Below are positions 18,309 through 30,095 of a stretch of 64,000 nucleotides of DNA, piece by piece (position 1 is the stretch's first letter; every line of letters begins with the position of its first letter). The position numbers and the translations under genes are program-made. The stretch is from Pseudomonas furukawaii (GTDB lineage: Bacteria > Pseudomonadota > Gammaproteobacteria > Pseudomonadales > Pseudomonadaceae), in NCBI RefSeq assembly GCF_002355475.1, contig NZ_AP014862.1, forward strand, positions 930,001 through 994,000. The letters are read 5' to 3'. The notes below the pieces were generated by a model that made no database searches, was not told the DNA's origin, and worked only from the letters and a program-made list of their open reading frames with translations.

Positions 18309-19030
18309 GCCACTGGCTGAAGCCCGACTGGCCCGCCCCGGCGCGCGTTCGCGCCTGCGTGACCACCCGCGAGGGCGGCTTCAGCCTGCCTCCTTATGAA
18401 GGACTCAACCTCGGCAGCCATGTCGGGGACGATCCCCTGGCCGTCGAACGCAACCGTCAGGCGCTGACCGACGCCCTGGGTTGTCGGCCCGCCTGGCTCA
18501 GCCAGGTCCATGGCGTGCAGGTGGTGGAAGCCAACCCCTCCCGAGTGGACGAAGCGGACGGCAGCTGGACCGCCACACCGGGCGTCGCCGCTTCGGTGCT
18601 GACCGCCGATTGCCTGCCAGCGCTGTTCTGCGATCGCGCCGGTACCCGCGTCGCGGCGGCCCATGCCGGCTGGCGCGGGCTGGCCAATGGCGTGCTCGAA
18701 GCCACCCTGGATGCCTTGACGCTGGCGCCGGAAGAGGTGCTGGTCTGGCTGGGGCCCGCCATCGGTCCCGAAGCCTTCGAGGTGGGGCCCGAGGTGCGCG
18801 AAGCCTTTATCGCGCAGCACCCGCAAGCCGCGTCCGCCTTCCGGCCCAGCCTCAATGCCGGCAAGTTCATGGCCGACATCTACCAGCTGGCGCGCATCCG
18901 CCTCGCCGCGCGGGGGGTGACCGCCGTGCATGGCGGCGGCTTCTGCACCGTCGGCGATCCCCGCTTCTATTCCTATCGCCGTGCGGCCCGGACCGGCCGT
19001 TTCGCCAGCCTGGTCTGGCTGGCGGACTGA
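18305..19030 (+). CDS. pgeF: PgeF/YfiH-family multicopper-like oxidase / purine nucleoside phosphorylase
   Basis: A 241-residue protein of the YfiH/LACC1 family, described as a peptidoglycan-editing factor in E. coli and as a purine nucleoside-processing enzyme in related proteins. The zinc-site His and Cys residues occur in SQVHGVQV, TADCLPALF and AAHAGWRGLANG, in the family order. The ATG overlaps the rluD stop (ATGA). This order, rluD-pgeF-clpB, matches PAO1. Confidence 0.92.
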   Translation: MSHWLKPDWPAPARVRACVTTREGGFSLPPYEGLNLGSHVGDDPLAVERNRQALTDALGCRPAWLSQVHGVQVVEANPSRVDEADGSWTATPGVAASVLTADCLPALFCDRAGTRVAAAHAGWRGLANGVLEATLDALTLAPEEVLVWLGPAIGPEAFEVGPEVREAFIAQHPQAASAFRPSLNAGKFMADIYQLARIRLAARGVTAVHGGGFCTVGDPRFYSYRRAARTGRFASLVWLAD

Positions 19031-19155
19031 AGGGCCGCCGAACCCGCGACTCGGGCCGGTTCGAGCGAAGGCCTTGGACCGGCCTGCACGGATATCGCGC
19101 CGCTCGTCCCCGGTGGGCTAGTGCGCCCCTCCATGACTCCGATCAATTTCTCAAC

Positions 19156-19185
19156 GGTTGAATCGCACAGAATCGTCCCTATCTA
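19156..19185 (+). promoter_or_regulatory. RpoH (sigma-32) heat-shock promoter of clpB
   Basis: GGTTGAA (19156-19162) and CCCTATCTA (19177-19185) are separated by 14 bases, close to the sigma-32 consensus CTTGAA-N13/15-CCCCATNTA. The element ends 75 bases before the clpB ATG, in the gap after pgeF. This agrees with the known heat-shock control of clpB. Confidence 0.75.
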
Positions 19186-19259
19186 GGTTTCATCCCGGCG
19201 GGTTTTTCGTATCTGGTGCCGTCATCGCGCCGCCCGCCATTCATAGAAAGGACGAACCC

Positions 19260-21824
<2,565 letters not shown>

Positions 21825-21838
21825 CAAGGCCGGATGTC

Positions 21839-22024
21839 GTAGGAGCCGGCTTGCCGGCGAATGGTGCGGGCGGGTTCGCGGGCGAGCCCGCTCCTACAGG
21901 GAAATGCCGCGCACGGCCGGATGTCGTAGGAGCCGGCTTGCCGGCGAAAGGTGTGGGCGGGTTCGCGGGCGAGCCCGCTCCTACAGCGGGCCCTGGCCAT
22001 GTAGGAGCCGGCTTGCCGGCGAAT
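21839..22024. repeat. REPIN cluster between clpB and the PilZ gene (two doublets and one single REP)
   Basis: Doublets at 21839-21897 and 21926-21984, each with GTAGGAGCCGGCTTGCC on the left and TTCGCGGGCGAGCCCGCTCC on the right, plus a lone left-type REP at 22001-22024. The right-hand REPs use the GGGCGAGCCC variant. They sit between convergent genes. Confidence 0.9.
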
Positions 22025-22057
22025 GGTGCGGGCGGCGTTCCGGCCCGCGCCGCGCGG

Positions 22058-22399
22058 TCACCCGACCCGAACGAACTGCAGCAGTTCTTCCAGGGCGATC
22101 GCCTGGTCTTCGGCGATATCGATGATGTGGAAGCCCGCCCAGCGCTTGCGCGTGTCCTCGCCCGTACGGGTCCAGAGGCAGTCGGCGCCGAGGCGGATTT
22201 CTTCCAGCCCTTCCACCCAGGTCAGGGGCACCAGGCGGCACTCCCAGACCGAGTCGGCCTCCAGCGGCAATTCGCTGAGCAGCATGAAGCCCTCCATCGA
22301 GAGGTCGACGATGCGTCCCAGGCACTGGCCGGAATGCACATCGAAGACTTCTATCTGCAATTCGGTGGCATGTCGGTTGCGCTGGCGGCGTTCGTCCAT
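22058..22399 (-). CDS. PilZ-domain protein (putative c-di-GMP receptor)
   Basis: A 113-residue single-domain PilZ protein. The N-terminal RRQRNRH matches the RxxxR c-di-GMP contact, and DLSMEGF the (D/N)xSxxG motif. The remainder is the small beta-barrel, with tryptophans in PLTWVEGL and RKRWAGFHI. PilZ proteins bind c-di-GMP and adjust motility or surface behaviour. It lies 20 bases after the DUF1631 gene on the same strand, so the two are probably one transcript. Confidence 0.88.
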   Translation of the reverse strand: MDERRQRNRHATELQIEVFDVHSGQCLGRIVDLSMEGFMLLSELPLEADSVWECRLVPLTWVEGLEEIRLGADCLWTRTGEDTRKRWAGFHIIDIAEDQAIALEELLQFVRVG

Positions 22400-22419
22400 G
22401 GTGGGGTCCTGTAGCGGGG

Positions 22420-24732
22420 TCAGGCGGTGCGGCCGGTGAAGCGCTGCAACACGCGATAAATGGCGCCGAGTGCCCGGTCCATCAGGGGCGCGTTGCGCTC
22501 GGGCGGGACCAGGCGGACCAGTCCCTGTTCCATATCAAGCGCCAGTTGAGTGAGCGGCATGATGGCGGCACGCTGGCCGCTGTGATCGACGAACATGTAG
22601 TTGCGCGTAGTGGGGCTGTACCAGGACAGTTTGAACACCCGGACATCCGGCCCGTCTATGAACTCGAACCAGGTGCCGAATTCCACTCGAGCCAGTTCGC
22701 GAATTAGTGCCTGGGCCCTGGCGGACAGGGTGACCGGGCGAGGCGTGCTGGCCAGTCCCGCGTCTTCACCGAGCATTTCCCCCAGCTTGCTTTCCGGCAG
22801 AGGGCTTTCGATGCGCTCGGCCAACTGCGGCTGCTGGGATTGCACCGCATGCTGGCAGGCCACCAGGTCCTGCAGCAGGCGACGGATGCCGTCCTCGTGA
22901 TAGCCGCCCAACAGTTCCAGACCCTTGCGCAGGTCTTCCAGCATGGAAATGCGCAGGTCCTGCAGGCGCGCACGGCCGCCGGCGTCTAGGGGCGTGCCGC
23001 TCCAGGCCAATTGTTCGGCGACCTCGACCGAACGCTGCCATTCGGTGCTGCGCTCGCCGTGGCGGAGCAGCACGAAGACCAGCACGTCGGTCCAGGTGAG
23101 TTCCAGGAAGTTGTGAATGATGCCCGGCAGCTCCTTGCCCTGGAGCACCCGGGCGACGATATCCACCGCCTGCTGGCGTGCGCCCAGCAGCTTGTCCCGG
23201 CCCTTGGCGGCTTCCACCGCGCGCTGCTCGCGCAGCTCAACCTTGTGGCGCAGGGTGCCGACGAACTCGTTGAACTCGTCCAGCAGGCTGTCGAACAGCA
23301 GCAGGTCGCCGCTGAAACCGTGGACGACCCGCTCCACCACCCAGTGGATCTTCGCCAGCAGGCCGCGCTCCTCGCCTTCGCCGGCATAGAGCACGCCGGC
23401 CTGGGCCATGCTGTTGAGCAGGCGTCGGGCGGGGTGGTGGTGTTGGGTGAAAAGCGCCTTGTCCTGCAGTGCCACTTTCAGGTAGGGCGTGTGCAAGTGG
23501 GAGAGGGCGGTCTTGTAGACGTCGGCGAGGTTGTCGTCGTCGAGGATGAAGTCGAAGAGCATTCCCACCAGGTCGATGACGTCGGCTTCGTAGTCGGAGA
23601 GCTTCTGCTGGCCCGGGAGGCGGCTGTGGCTTTCCAGCTGTTCCTGCAGATCGGCCTTGAGGCCGTCCACCCGCTGTGGTTGCCGGAGCTTGCTGGCCAG
23701 GTCCTGGGCGGATTGCTGCTGCAGGCGGTTCAAGGCCTCCAGCAGCTCGGCGGCGCTGTAAGTGCGCGTAGCGCCCCGGGGCGCGAACGAGGCGATGCTT
23801 GGCGTGCCGCCCGGGAGCGGCGCGTTGCCGTGATGCAGGCGACGCTCGCCCAGCAGGGCGGCCAGGCCATTGAACAACTGGCCGGGGTCTGCCGGTGGCA
23901 GGCCGGACAGGTCCAGCGGGCTGCCGCTCGCAGATCCGCTACCGTGGGCGCCTGGTGCCTGGGCGGCCGCGCCCTCGCTACCCGGCTTGCGTGGCGTGCC
24001 TGGGTGATGAGGCACGCTGGTGGAGCGTTGCACGCTGTACTTCAGGTTGGGCAGAACGCCGGCCTGCACCAGGCGCTGGTTGAGGGCGTCGTAGACGCCG
24101 TCCAGGCACTGCATCACGTGCTGGTCGAAGAGCATGTAGAGGATGGTCTTGATCCGCAGGGGGAAGGGGCTCGGCTGCAGCGCCTCCTTGAAGGCCAGGG
24201 CAACGGCCTGGGGACCGAAGGGGTTGTCGTCGTCCCCCAGTTTTCGACCACCGTTGAGCACCGCCAGCCGCTGGTCGAGGGCGAAGAGCGGCTGGGCGCA
24301 GCGAGCCTTGACCCGGCTGACCATGTTGGTCACCAGCAGGCTCTCCTCATATTCCTCGTTTCCCATGAGCTGGAGGTGGTCGGCGTCCAGTTGGGCCGCA
24401 TCGATGTCGGGTTTGAGCTTGCCGCCGAGAAAGTCCTCGAAACCACTGGCGATGCGCTGGTGGTAAAGGCGTTCGATCTGCGGGCGCTGCTTGCGGATGT
24501 CCCGCATGCTGTCGAAGAAGAGGGTCTGGACCTGGTTGTTCTCGGCCTTCTCGGCGCAATCGAAGAGGGTGTCGTCCACCTGGGCGAACACGGCGGTTAG
24601 GGTTTCGGCAAGACGGTTCATGACCAGCTTGCGGCAGCTCTGCACCAACTCGCCAAAACGAGGCTGGATGCCGCGGCTGGCCAGGGTCGTCACGGTTCCA
24701 GGGGGTGTTGGGGGGCGATCCTGATTGCTCAT
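22420..24732 (-). CDS. DUF1631-family large cytoplasmic protein
   Basis: A 770-residue protein of unknown function, recognised as DUF1631. The N-terminal helical part (FGELVQSCRKLVMNRL, DDTLFDCAEKAENNQ) and central DVIDLVGMLFDFILDDDNL are family-typical. A low-complexity Ala/Gly/Pro/Ser linker lies near 300-340. The C-terminal GTWFEFIDGPDVRVFKLSWY, then NYMFVDHSGQRAA, resembles the small beta module also seen at the end of its paralogue at 42052-44325. The start at 24732 gives MSNQDRPPTPPG. Longer frames run into the tRNA promoter region. Pairing with a PilZ gene suggests a c-di-GMP-linked role, which is inference. Confidence 0.85.
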   Translation of the reverse strand: MSNQDRPPTPPGTVTTLASRGIQPRFGELVQSCRKLVMNRLAETLTAVFAQVDDTLFDCAEKAENNQVQTLFFDSMRDIRKQRPQIERLYHQRIASGFEDFLGGKLKPDIDAAQLDADHLQLMGNEEYEESLLVTNMVSRVKARCAQPLFALDQRLAVLNGGRKLGDDDNPFGPQAVALAFKEALQPSPFPLRIKTILYMLFDQHVMQCLDGVYDALNQRLVQAGVLPNLKYSVQRSTSVPHHPGTPRKPGSEGAAAQAPGAHGSGSASGSPLDLSGLPPADPGQLFNGLAALLGERRLHHGNAPLPGGTPSIASFAPRGATRTYSAAELLEALNRLQQQSAQDLASKLRQPQRVDGLKADLQEQLESHSRLPGQQKLSDYEADVIDLVGMLFDFILDDDNLADVYKTALSHLHTPYLKVALQDKALFTQHHHPARRLLNSMAQAGVLYAGEGEERGLLAKIHWVVERVVHGFSGDLLLFDSLLDEFNEFVGTLRHKVELREQRAVEAAKGRDKLLGARQQAVDIVARVLQGKELPGIIHNFLELTWTDVLVFVLLRHGERSTEWQRSVEVAEQLAWSGTPLDAGGRARLQDLRISMLEDLRKGLELLGGYHEDGIRRLLQDLVACQHAVQSQQPQLAERIESPLPESKLGEMLGEDAGLASTPRPVTLSARAQALIRELARVEFGTWFEFIDGPDVRVFKLSWYSPTTRNYMFVDHSGQRAAIMPLTQLALDMEQGLVRLVPPERNAPLMDRALGAIYRVLQRFTGRTA

Positions 24733-24848
24733 AACTGTCCTGCGGGGAGTCAGGTCGTGACCACGGCCTGCAACGATCTCGCCACGAGTCAGGTATAGCA
24801 CTCGGGTGGTCATCTGCAAATCATTGTCAGAATTCGTTTTTTCAGGGG

Positions 24849-24876
24849 TTGACAGGCGTTTCTCCATACGTAAAAT
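24849..24876 (+). promoter_or_regulatory. sigma-70 promoter of the tRNA-Asn/Pro/Lys operon
   Basis: TTGACA (24849-24854) and TAAAAT (24871-24876) are 16 bases apart. GGCGCGCC follows, a GC-rich discriminator typical of stringently controlled stable-RNA promoters. The first tRNA begins 65 bases after the -10 box. Confidence 0.85.
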
Positions 24877-24940
24877 GGCGCGCCTCAGCAACGCGATCCC
24901 AATCAAACGGGGCAGCGTTGATGAGTTGGAAGACCGAAGT

Positions 24941-25016
24941 TCCGCGATAGCTCAGTCGGTAGAGCAAATGACTGTTAATCATTGGGTCCCTGGTTCGAGT
25001 CCAGGTCGCGGAGCCA
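24941..25016 (+). tRNA. tRNA-Asn (GTT)
   Basis: A 76-nt cloverleaf with encoded CCA. The acceptor stem is TCCGCGA/TCGCGGA, the anticodon loop CTGTTAA gives GTT, and the T-arm contains GGTTCGAGTCC. It is first in a three-tRNA operon. Confidence 0.97.
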
Positions 25017-25025
25017 ACTTCCAAA

Positions 25026-25102
25026 CGGGGTATAGCGCAGTCCGGTAGCGCGCCTGCTTTGGGAGCAGGATGTCGGGAGTTCGAATCTCTCTACCCCGAC
25101 CA
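25026..25102 (+). tRNA. tRNA-Pro (TGG)
   Basis: A 77-nt cloverleaf with encoded CCA. The acceptor stem is CGGGGTA/TACCCCG. The anticodon stem CCTGC/GCAGG encloses TTTGGGA, giving TGG. The T-arm contains AGTTCGAATCT. It starts 10 nt after tRNA-Asn. Confidence 0.97.
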
Positions 25103-25110
25103 CCTCGCAT

Positions 25111-25186
25111 GGGTCGTTAGCTCAGTCGGTAGAGCAGTTGGCTTTTAACCAATTGGTCGTAGGTTCGAATCCTACACGACCCACCA
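25111..25186 (+). tRNA. tRNA-Lys (TTT)
   Basis: A 76-nt cloverleaf with encoded CCA. The acceptor stem is GGGTCGT/ACGACCC, the anticodon loop CTTTTAA gives TTT, and the T-arm contains GGTTCGAATCC. It is last in the three-tRNA operon. Confidence 0.97.
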
Positions 25187-25213
25187 TACAAGACCTCCCC
25201 AGGAGGTCCGAAG

Positions 25214-25243
25214 AAGCCGCCAGGCAAGCCTGGCGGCTTTTTT
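25214..25243 (+). terminator. terminator of the tRNA operon
   Basis: An 11-bp perfect stem (AAGCCGCCAGG/CCTGGCGGCTT, loop CAAG) is followed by TTTT. A smaller inverted repeat (GACCTCC/GGAGGTC) sits between it and tRNA-Lys. Confidence 0.9.
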
Positions 25244-25290
25244 GTTCGTCCGCGAAAAAGCTCGGTGGCCGGATGGCGCTTTCCTGGTGC

Positions 25291-26004
25291 TCAGGGTTTC
25301 GGCGCCAGTGCCTCGATCGCTTCGTCGATGCGCTGGCGAAGACTGGGGTCCAGGTTGCCGCTGCACATCAGGTAGCGCTGCTGGCCGGCCGGAATGTCCG
25401 GAAGTCGAACGGTTCTCAGGTTGGCATCCTGCAGCCCGGCCTCGGCCAGGATATAGGGCAGTTCCCGTTCGTCGATCAGGGTGTAGTCGATGCGTTCCGC
25501 CGCCAGCATGAGCACGGTCTGGGTGGGCGGGGCCGTGACCTTCAGGCTGCGGGCGGACTTGAGTGCGCCGTCCAGTTCCCCGTAGGAAAAACCATCCACC
25601 AGGCCCAGCCTGAGACCGCTTTTCAGCAGGTCGGCGAGTCGGGCGTGGCCGCGAACCTGGTCGATAAGGCTTTTGCGGGTCAGCACCAGCATGGGGGCGT
25701 CGCGATGGATCGGGCGGGAGAACCAGGCGAAGCGTTCGCGCTCGGCGGTCTTGAACCAGCCGATGGAACAGGTGTCCGGGCGCTGCTGTTCCAGTTCCCT
25801 GAGGATGCGTTTCGGAGGGCGGGGTTCGAAGCGGACGTCGAGCCCGGCCCGGGCGAAGATCGCCCGGGTTCGTTCCAGCAGGAAGCCCGTCGGTTCGCCC
25901 TGCTCCGTGTGGTAGTAGGGCGGCTTCTCGATGTAGTAGAGCGTCAGCGGGGCGGCTCCCGCCAGGCTCGGCAGCAGCGGAAGGGCGAGTAGTGCGCTGC
26001 GCAT
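25291..26004 (-). CDS. periplasmic solute-binding protein, family 3 type
   Basis: A 237-residue secreted protein. The signal peptide is MRSALLALPLLPSLAGAAPL. It then has the family-3 binding fold starting LTLYYIEKPPYYHTEQGEPTGF, with FSRPIHRDAPMLVLTRK and the second-lobe GLRLGLVDGFSYGELD. No permease or ATPase gene adjoins it, so it is either an orphan binding protein or a sensor-like periplasmic protein. Its ligand is unknown. The start at 26004 follows GAAGAGGAGATCC, a clear ribosome site. The upstream frame would place eight residues before the signal peptide. Confidence 0.85.
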   Translation of the reverse strand: MRSALLALPLLPSLAGAAPLTLYYIEKPPYYHTEQGEPTGFLLERTRAIFARAGLDVRFEPRPPKRILRELEQQRPDTCSIGWFKTAERERFAWFSRPIHRDAPMLVLTRKSLIDQVRGHARLADLLKSGLRLGLVDGFSYGELDGALKSARSLKVTAPPTQTVLMLAAERIDYTLIDERELPYILAEAGLQDANLRTVRLPDIPAGQQRYLMCSGNLDPSLRQRIDEAIEALAPKP

Positions 26005-26046
26005 GGTTGGATCTCCTCTTCTCCCCATGCGCAGTCCACGCGGGGG

Positions 26047-27345
26047 TCAGTGCAGCTTCAGTCGCGGATCGGTGCTGCGGCCGATACGGTCGCTGAGCAT
26101 CAGCAGCAAGGTGCGGAAGCCCCCGTACAGCGCCATCTGGTGCATACGGTAGAGGGAAATGTAGAACATCCGCGCCAGCCAGCCTTCCAGCTTCACGCTG
26201 CCCATCAGGTTGCCCATGAGATTGCCCACGGCGCTGAAGCTCGACAGCGAGATCAGCGAGCCGTAGTCCTGGTACCGGTAGTCCGGCAGCGGTTGGCCCT
26301 GCAGGCGCAGCTTGAAGGACTTCACCAGAAGCGAGGCCTGCTGGTGGGCGGCCTGGGCCCTTGGCGGCACGTTTCGCTCACTGCCATCGCCCAGGGGGCA
26401 GGCGGCGCAATCGCCGAAGGCGAAGATGTCGTCATCGCGTGTGGTCTGCAGGGTGGGGCGGACCACCAGCTGGTTGATGCGGTTGCTTTCCAGCCCGTCC
26501 AGGTCCTTGAGGAAGGCCGGTGCGCGGATGCCGGCTGCCCAGACCTTGAGGCTGGCGGGAATGGAATCGCCCTGGGCGGTCTGCAGGCCGTCCGCTGTCA
26601 CTTCCTTCACCGCCGCGCCGGTCATCACCCTCACGCCGAGCTTTTCCAGCGTGCGGTGCACAGGCGCGCTGATGCGCTCGGGAAGCGCGGGCAGAACCCG
26701 TGGGCCAGCCTCGATCAGGGTGATGCGCATGTTCTCCGGCTGGATGCTGTCCAGGCCATAGGCGGCCAGTTCGTGGGCGGCGTGGTGCAGCTCCGCCGCC
26801 AGTTCCACGCCGGTGGCGCCGGCGCCGACGATGGCCACGCTGATCTGGTCGCCGTTGTCGCCCTGGGCGTGGGCGCGCAGGTAATGGCTGAGCAGCTTGC
26901 GATGGAAGCGTTCGGCCTGTTCCCGGGTGTCGAGGAAGATGCAGTGCTGGGCCGCGCCCTCGGTGCCGAAGTCGTTGGTGGTGCTGCCGACGGCGATCAC
27001 CAGGCTGTCGTAGGCCAGTTCGCGGGCGGGGACCAGTTCGCGCCCGTCCTCGTCATGGGTGGCGGCCAGCTGGATGACCTTGCGCTTGCGGTCCAGCCCG
27101 CTCATGCGGCCCAGCTGGAACTCGAAATGGTTCCACTTCGCCTGGGCCACGTAGTTCAGCTCGTTCTCCGTGGAGTTGAGCGAGCCGGCGGCCACTTCAT
27201 GCAGCAGGGGTTTCCAGATATGGGTGAGATTGGCGTCGGCCAGGATGACCTTGGCCAGGCCTTTCTTGCCGAGGGTCCTACCCAGACGGGTAGCGAGCTC
27301 CAGGCCGCCGGCGCCGCCGCCGACGATCACGATGCGATGGGACAT
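26047..27345 (-). CDS. ndh: type II NADH dehydrogenase
   Basis: Single-subunit, non-proton-pumping NADH:quinone oxidoreductase on the inner face of the cytoplasmic membrane. The 432-residue protein has the FAD fold [22 protein letters not shown] at the N-terminus and a second dinucleotide fold [17 protein letters not shown] for NADH. The FAD contact [13 protein letters not shown] and the quinone/membrane C-terminal segment ([22 protein letters not shown]) follow. The family and its position near the tRNA/pil block agree with P. aeruginosa gene order. Confidence 0.95.
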   Translation of the reverse strand: MSHRIVIVGGGAGGLELATRLGRTLGKKGLAKVILADANLTHIWKPLLHEVAAGSLNSTENELNYVAQAKWNHFEFQLGRMSGLDRKRKVIQLAATHDEDGRELVPARELAYDSLVIAVGSTTNDFGTEGAAQHCIFLDTREQAERFHRKLLSHYLRAHAQGDNGDQISVAIVGAGATGVELAAELHHAAHELAAYGLDSIQPENMRITLIEAGPRVLPALPERISAPVHRTLEKLGVRVMTGAAVKEVTADGLQTAQGDSIPASLKVWAAGIRAPAFLKDLDGLESNRINQLVVRPTLQTTRDDDIFAFGDCAACPLGDGSERNVPPRAQAAHQQASLLVKSFKLRLQGQPLPDYRYQDYGSLISLSSFSAVGNLMGNLMGSVKLEGWLARMFYISLYRMHQMALYGGFRTLLLMLSDRIGRSTDPRLKLH

Positions 27346-27405
27346 GAGGGGGTCTCACAAGGCTATAGAAATGCGGTGTCACCGAGGGCGAGCGCAAGGG
27401 GCGGC

Positions 27406-27579
27406 TCATAGCACCAGTCGGCTCAGGAGGCGGCTCAGGAGACCCAGGGCGACGACCACCACCAGTACCATGGCGAGCAGGCGCCAGGGGCGGAACGGTT
27501 TGCGGTCCACCTGGTGCTGCGGGAGATTGAGGTACTGGTCGACCTTTTGCTGGTCTTCGGGCGTCAGGCGGCTGGGCAT
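27406..27579 (-). CDS. DUF3094-family small membrane protein
   Basis: A 57-residue protein, [20 protein letters not shown] followed by a basic segment and a single C-terminal membrane helix ([19 protein letters not shown]). It matches the DUF3094 family of gammaproteobacterial small proteins, whose function is unknown. The ATG at 27579 was chosen because the conserved start MPSRLTP begins there. The longer frame has no family similarity. Confidence 0.85.
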   Translation of the reverse strand: MPSRLTPEDQQKVDQYLNLPQHQVDRKPFRPWRLLAMVLVVVVALGLLSRLLSRLVL

Positions 27580-27649
27580 GGGGGCCTCGACTTGGAATGG
27601 TGGGCATTCTAGCCGGCGAATCCGGGGTGGGAAAGTTGCGTGGACCCGT

Positions 27650-28276
27650 TCAGAGCCCGATGCCCACATCGAACAGGATCGTCCGCCCCAGGTTGCTGCG
27701 CAGGAAATCAGGCGCATCGCCGTGGGCGAAGATCACCCGGGCGAAGTTGGGACCGACCAGGGACAGCGAACGCCAGCCCTGGCGCAGGTATTCCGTCGGT
27801 GGCGGAAAGTGGCTGTTGAAGTCGGGCGTGGCGCGCTTGAGGTTGACGAAGGCGAGCAGGTCCAGTTCGCCCAGGTCGAGGCCGCGTTCGCCGTAGTTGC
27901 GGGCCTTCTTGCGCAGGGTCGGGCCGAGGCGGGCCTGCAGCTCGGCGGCGGGAATCTTCTTGGGTCGGTTCTCCCGGCGCACCAGCTGGGCCAGGGAAAA
28001 GGCGCTGCGGCGGCGCTCCAGCTCCTGCCGCCACTCGTCGTTGAGGCGGCGGCCTTCGTCGAGCACGAAGAACACCTCGAAGTTGGCATCGCGGAACTGC
28101 ACATCCGGCGGTTCCTGCCCGGTGCCGAAGTCGTCCAGCCGGTAGGGCAGGTTCAGTGCCTGGAGGAGTCGCTGGCAGACCCAGCGCTCGCGTTCCCACT
28201 TGCGCGCATTCGACAGGAAGTCGTTGGCTTGCTCGGCCTGCCGCGTGAGCAGGCGCAGGTAGTCGGACTCGTTCAT
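27650..28276 (-). CDS. DUF1780-family protein
   Basis: A 208-residue cytoplasmic protein starting [20 protein letters not shown]. It is recognised as DUF1780, a family with a nuclease-like fold in a solved Pseudomonas structure but no established function. Conserved stretches visible are [35 protein letters not shown] and [16 protein letters not shown]. The start at 28276 was chosen because the family sequence begins there. It is divergent from the acetyltransferase gene and followed by the DUF3094 gene. Confidence 0.85.
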   Translation of the reverse strand: MNESDYLRLLTRQAEQANDFLSNARKWERERWVCQRLLQALNLPYRLDDFGTGQEPPDVQFRDANFEVFFVLDEGRRLNDEWRQELERRRSAFSLAQLVRRENRPKKIPAAELQARLGPTLRKKARNYGERGLDLGELDLLAFVNLKRATPDFNSHFPPPTEYLRQGWRSLSLVGPNFARVIFAHGDAPDFLRSNLGRTILFDVGIGL

Positions 28277-28411
28277 GAGCCGCAGCTTAGCCTTTGCGCA
28301 GGGGCGCTGGGTAGTCGAAAAAGGGCGCGGGAGAGCCTCTCGCGACAAATGCGCGCAGCTCACCCTTCGCTGGCGCGGTGTAAACTTCCGACTGTCTGCC
28401 TGGAGTCCGCC

Positions 28412-28834
28412 ATGCGCATTCGTCCCATTCAGCCCACCGATCACCAAGCCCTCGTCGCCCTCTGGCGGCGCACGCCTGGCATTCGCCTGCGTGAGGAGGA
28501 CGAACTTGAACCCTTCTGTGCCTACCTGCAGCGCAATCCGCAGCTGAGCCTCCTGCTGGAGGATGACGCCGGGCGGGTGGCCGGAAGCCTGTTGGTGGGA
28601 CACGACGGCCGGCGGGGCTACCTGCAGCATCTGGTGGTGGACTCACCCCACCGTGGCCAGGGCTGGGCCCGCGCCTTGCTGCAGGAGGCCCTGCGTCGCC
28701 TGGCGTCGCTGGGCATTCGCAAGTCCCATGTGTTCGTGCTGGAGGATGCGCCCGAGGCGCTGGCCTTCTGGCAAATGCAGCGGGGCTGGTCGGAACGCGA
28801 TGACATTCGGGTCTATTCCACTACGGGAGCGTGA
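28412..28834 (+). CDS. GNAT-family N-acetyltransferase
   Basis: A 140-residue single-domain acetyltransferase. The GNAT core is clear: [18 protein letters not shown], the strand [20 protein letters not shown] with the acetyl-CoA loop (RGQGWA, matching R/Q-x-x-G-x-G/A), and the C-terminal AFWQMQRGW. The substrate is unknown. It resembles the YpeA/RimI-like group found at this location in other pseudomonads. It lies three bases before the next gene, so it likely forms a three-gene operon with the two ORFs downstream. Confidence 0.85.
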   Translation: MRIRPIQPTDHQALVALWRRTPGIRLREEDELEPFCAYLQRNPQLSLLLEDDAGRVAGSLLVGHDGRRGYLQHLVVDSPHRGQGWARALLQEALRRLASLGIRKSHVFVLEDAPEALAFWQMQRGWSERDDIRVYSTTGA

Positions 28835-28837
28835 ACG

Positions 28838-29305
28838 ATGCGGTTTTTCCTGGGTTTGACGCTGTGCCTGCTGGCCGCTCTCGGCCAGGCGGCGGAAACG
28901 GGCGAGCGTCTGGCGCCCTGGACGCTCCTCGACCAATACGACCAGGCCTACAGCCTGAACGACGACCTCAAGGTGCTGCTGGTGGCCCGCGACATGGACG
29001 GTGGGAAGCTGGTGAACGCGGCCCTAGAGGGCTTGCCGAAGGACTACCTCGAGTCGCGTCATGCGGTGTTCGTCGCCGATATCAGCCGCATGCCCTCGGT
29101 GATTTCCTCCCTGTTCGCCGTACCGGCCATGCGTGACTACAACTACCGCGTGCTGCTGGATCGGGATGCCCGGGTCACCCACCGCTATCCGGCCCCGGCC
29201 GCCAGCGTGCTCTGGCTGCAACTCGACCGGGGCACGCTCACGGGACAGAAGGCCTTCAATGATGCGGCGGCGCTGCGGGAGGCGTTGGAGTCCCTGGCAC
29301 CGTGA
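28838..29305 (+). CDS. secreted thioredoxin-fold-like hypothetical protein
   Basis: A 155-residue protein with a signal peptide (MRFFLGLTLCLLAALGQAAE). The mature part reads PWTLLDQYDQAYSLNDDLKVLLVARDMDGG, an arrangement like peroxiredoxin/AhpC-TSA-type thioredoxin folds without visible redox cysteines. No active-site motif is present, so a structural or sensing role is possible. It shares its position with a conserved hypothetical in PAO1. The end overlaps the next gene by four bases (GTGA). Confidence 0.7.
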   Translation: MRFFLGLTLCLLAALGQAAETGERLAPWTLLDQYDQAYSLNDDLKVLLVARDMDGGKLVNAALEGLPKDYLESRHAVFVADISRMPSVISSLFAVPAMRDYNYRVLLDRDARVTHRYPAPAASVLWLQLDRGTLTGQKAFNDAAALREALESLAP

Positions 29306-29988
29306 TCGCCGCCGACCTGCTTTCCGCCGAAACCCTCGGCATCGGCTGGGCACTTTACCTGCCAGTCCTGGCCTGGGCCATCTGGCGTGCGCCCTGGCTG
29401 GAACTCTTCAGCGATACCCGGCGCCAGCACCTGGTGTTCGGCACCGTGCTGCTGTTGTTCCTGCTCTGGCTGGTGCGACGGGATTTCTCCTCGGGCCTGT
29501 CCTACCACTTCATCGGCTTGACCGCCGTGACCCTGCTGCTGGACTGGCCCCTCGCCGTGCTCGGCGGGCTGCTGGCCCAGCTGGGGTTGCTGGCACTGGG
29601 CAAGCAGGACTTCGTCGCCCTTGGCATCAATGGCGCGCTGCTGGTGCTGCTGCCGGTGCTGGTCACCGAACTCTGCGCCAAGTGGGTCGAGCACTTCCAG
29701 CCGCGCAACCTCTTCGTCTACATCTTCTGCTGCGGCTTTTTTCCGGCGGCTCTGGCCGCGTTGCTGTGCGCCCTGCTCGGGTTGGGCATCCTCTGGGTGG
29801 ATGGCATTTTTCCCATGCCGCCCTGGCTGGAGGACTTCATCGGCTACCTCTGGCTGGTGATGTTCCCCGAGGCCTTCATCAACGGCACGGCGGTGACGGC
29901 CCTGGTGGTGTTCTGCCCGGAGTGGCTGGAAACCTTCAACCGCACCCGCTACCTCCAGGCACCCTGGAAGGACGAGGACTCTCGCTGA
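29302..29988 (+). CDS. polytopic membrane protein, CbiM/ECF-permease-like
   Basis: A 228-residue integral membrane protein with about seven hydrophobic helices (LYLPVLAWAIWRAP, HLVFGTVLLLFLLWL, AVLGGLLAQLGLLALG and others). The C-terminal half has PEAFINGTAVTALVVFCPEWL, resembling the conserved end of CbiM-like energy-coupling-factor substrate components. There is no ATPase gene nearby. It begins at a GTG overlapping the preceding stop. The transported substrate cannot be inferred. Confidence 0.72.
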   Translation: MIAADLLSAETLGIGWALYLPVLAWAIWRAPWLELFSDTRRQHLVFGTVLLLFLLWLVRRDFSSGLSYHFIGLTAVTLLLDWPLAVLGGLLAQLGLLALGKQDFVALGINGALLVLLPVLVTELCAKWVEHFQPRNLFVYIFCCGFFPAALAALLCALLGLGILWVDGIFPMPPWLEDFIGYLWLVMFPEAFINGTAVTALVVFCPEWLETFNRTRYLQAPWKDEDSR

Positions 29989-30095
29989 TCGCCGGGGATT
30001 CATCGCCTCTATCTCGCCACGGCGCCTGACCTGGATCAACGGGCGGACGCTGCCGCTTCCCAGAATGGGCGCACACACCGAACAGGAGAAGCGCC

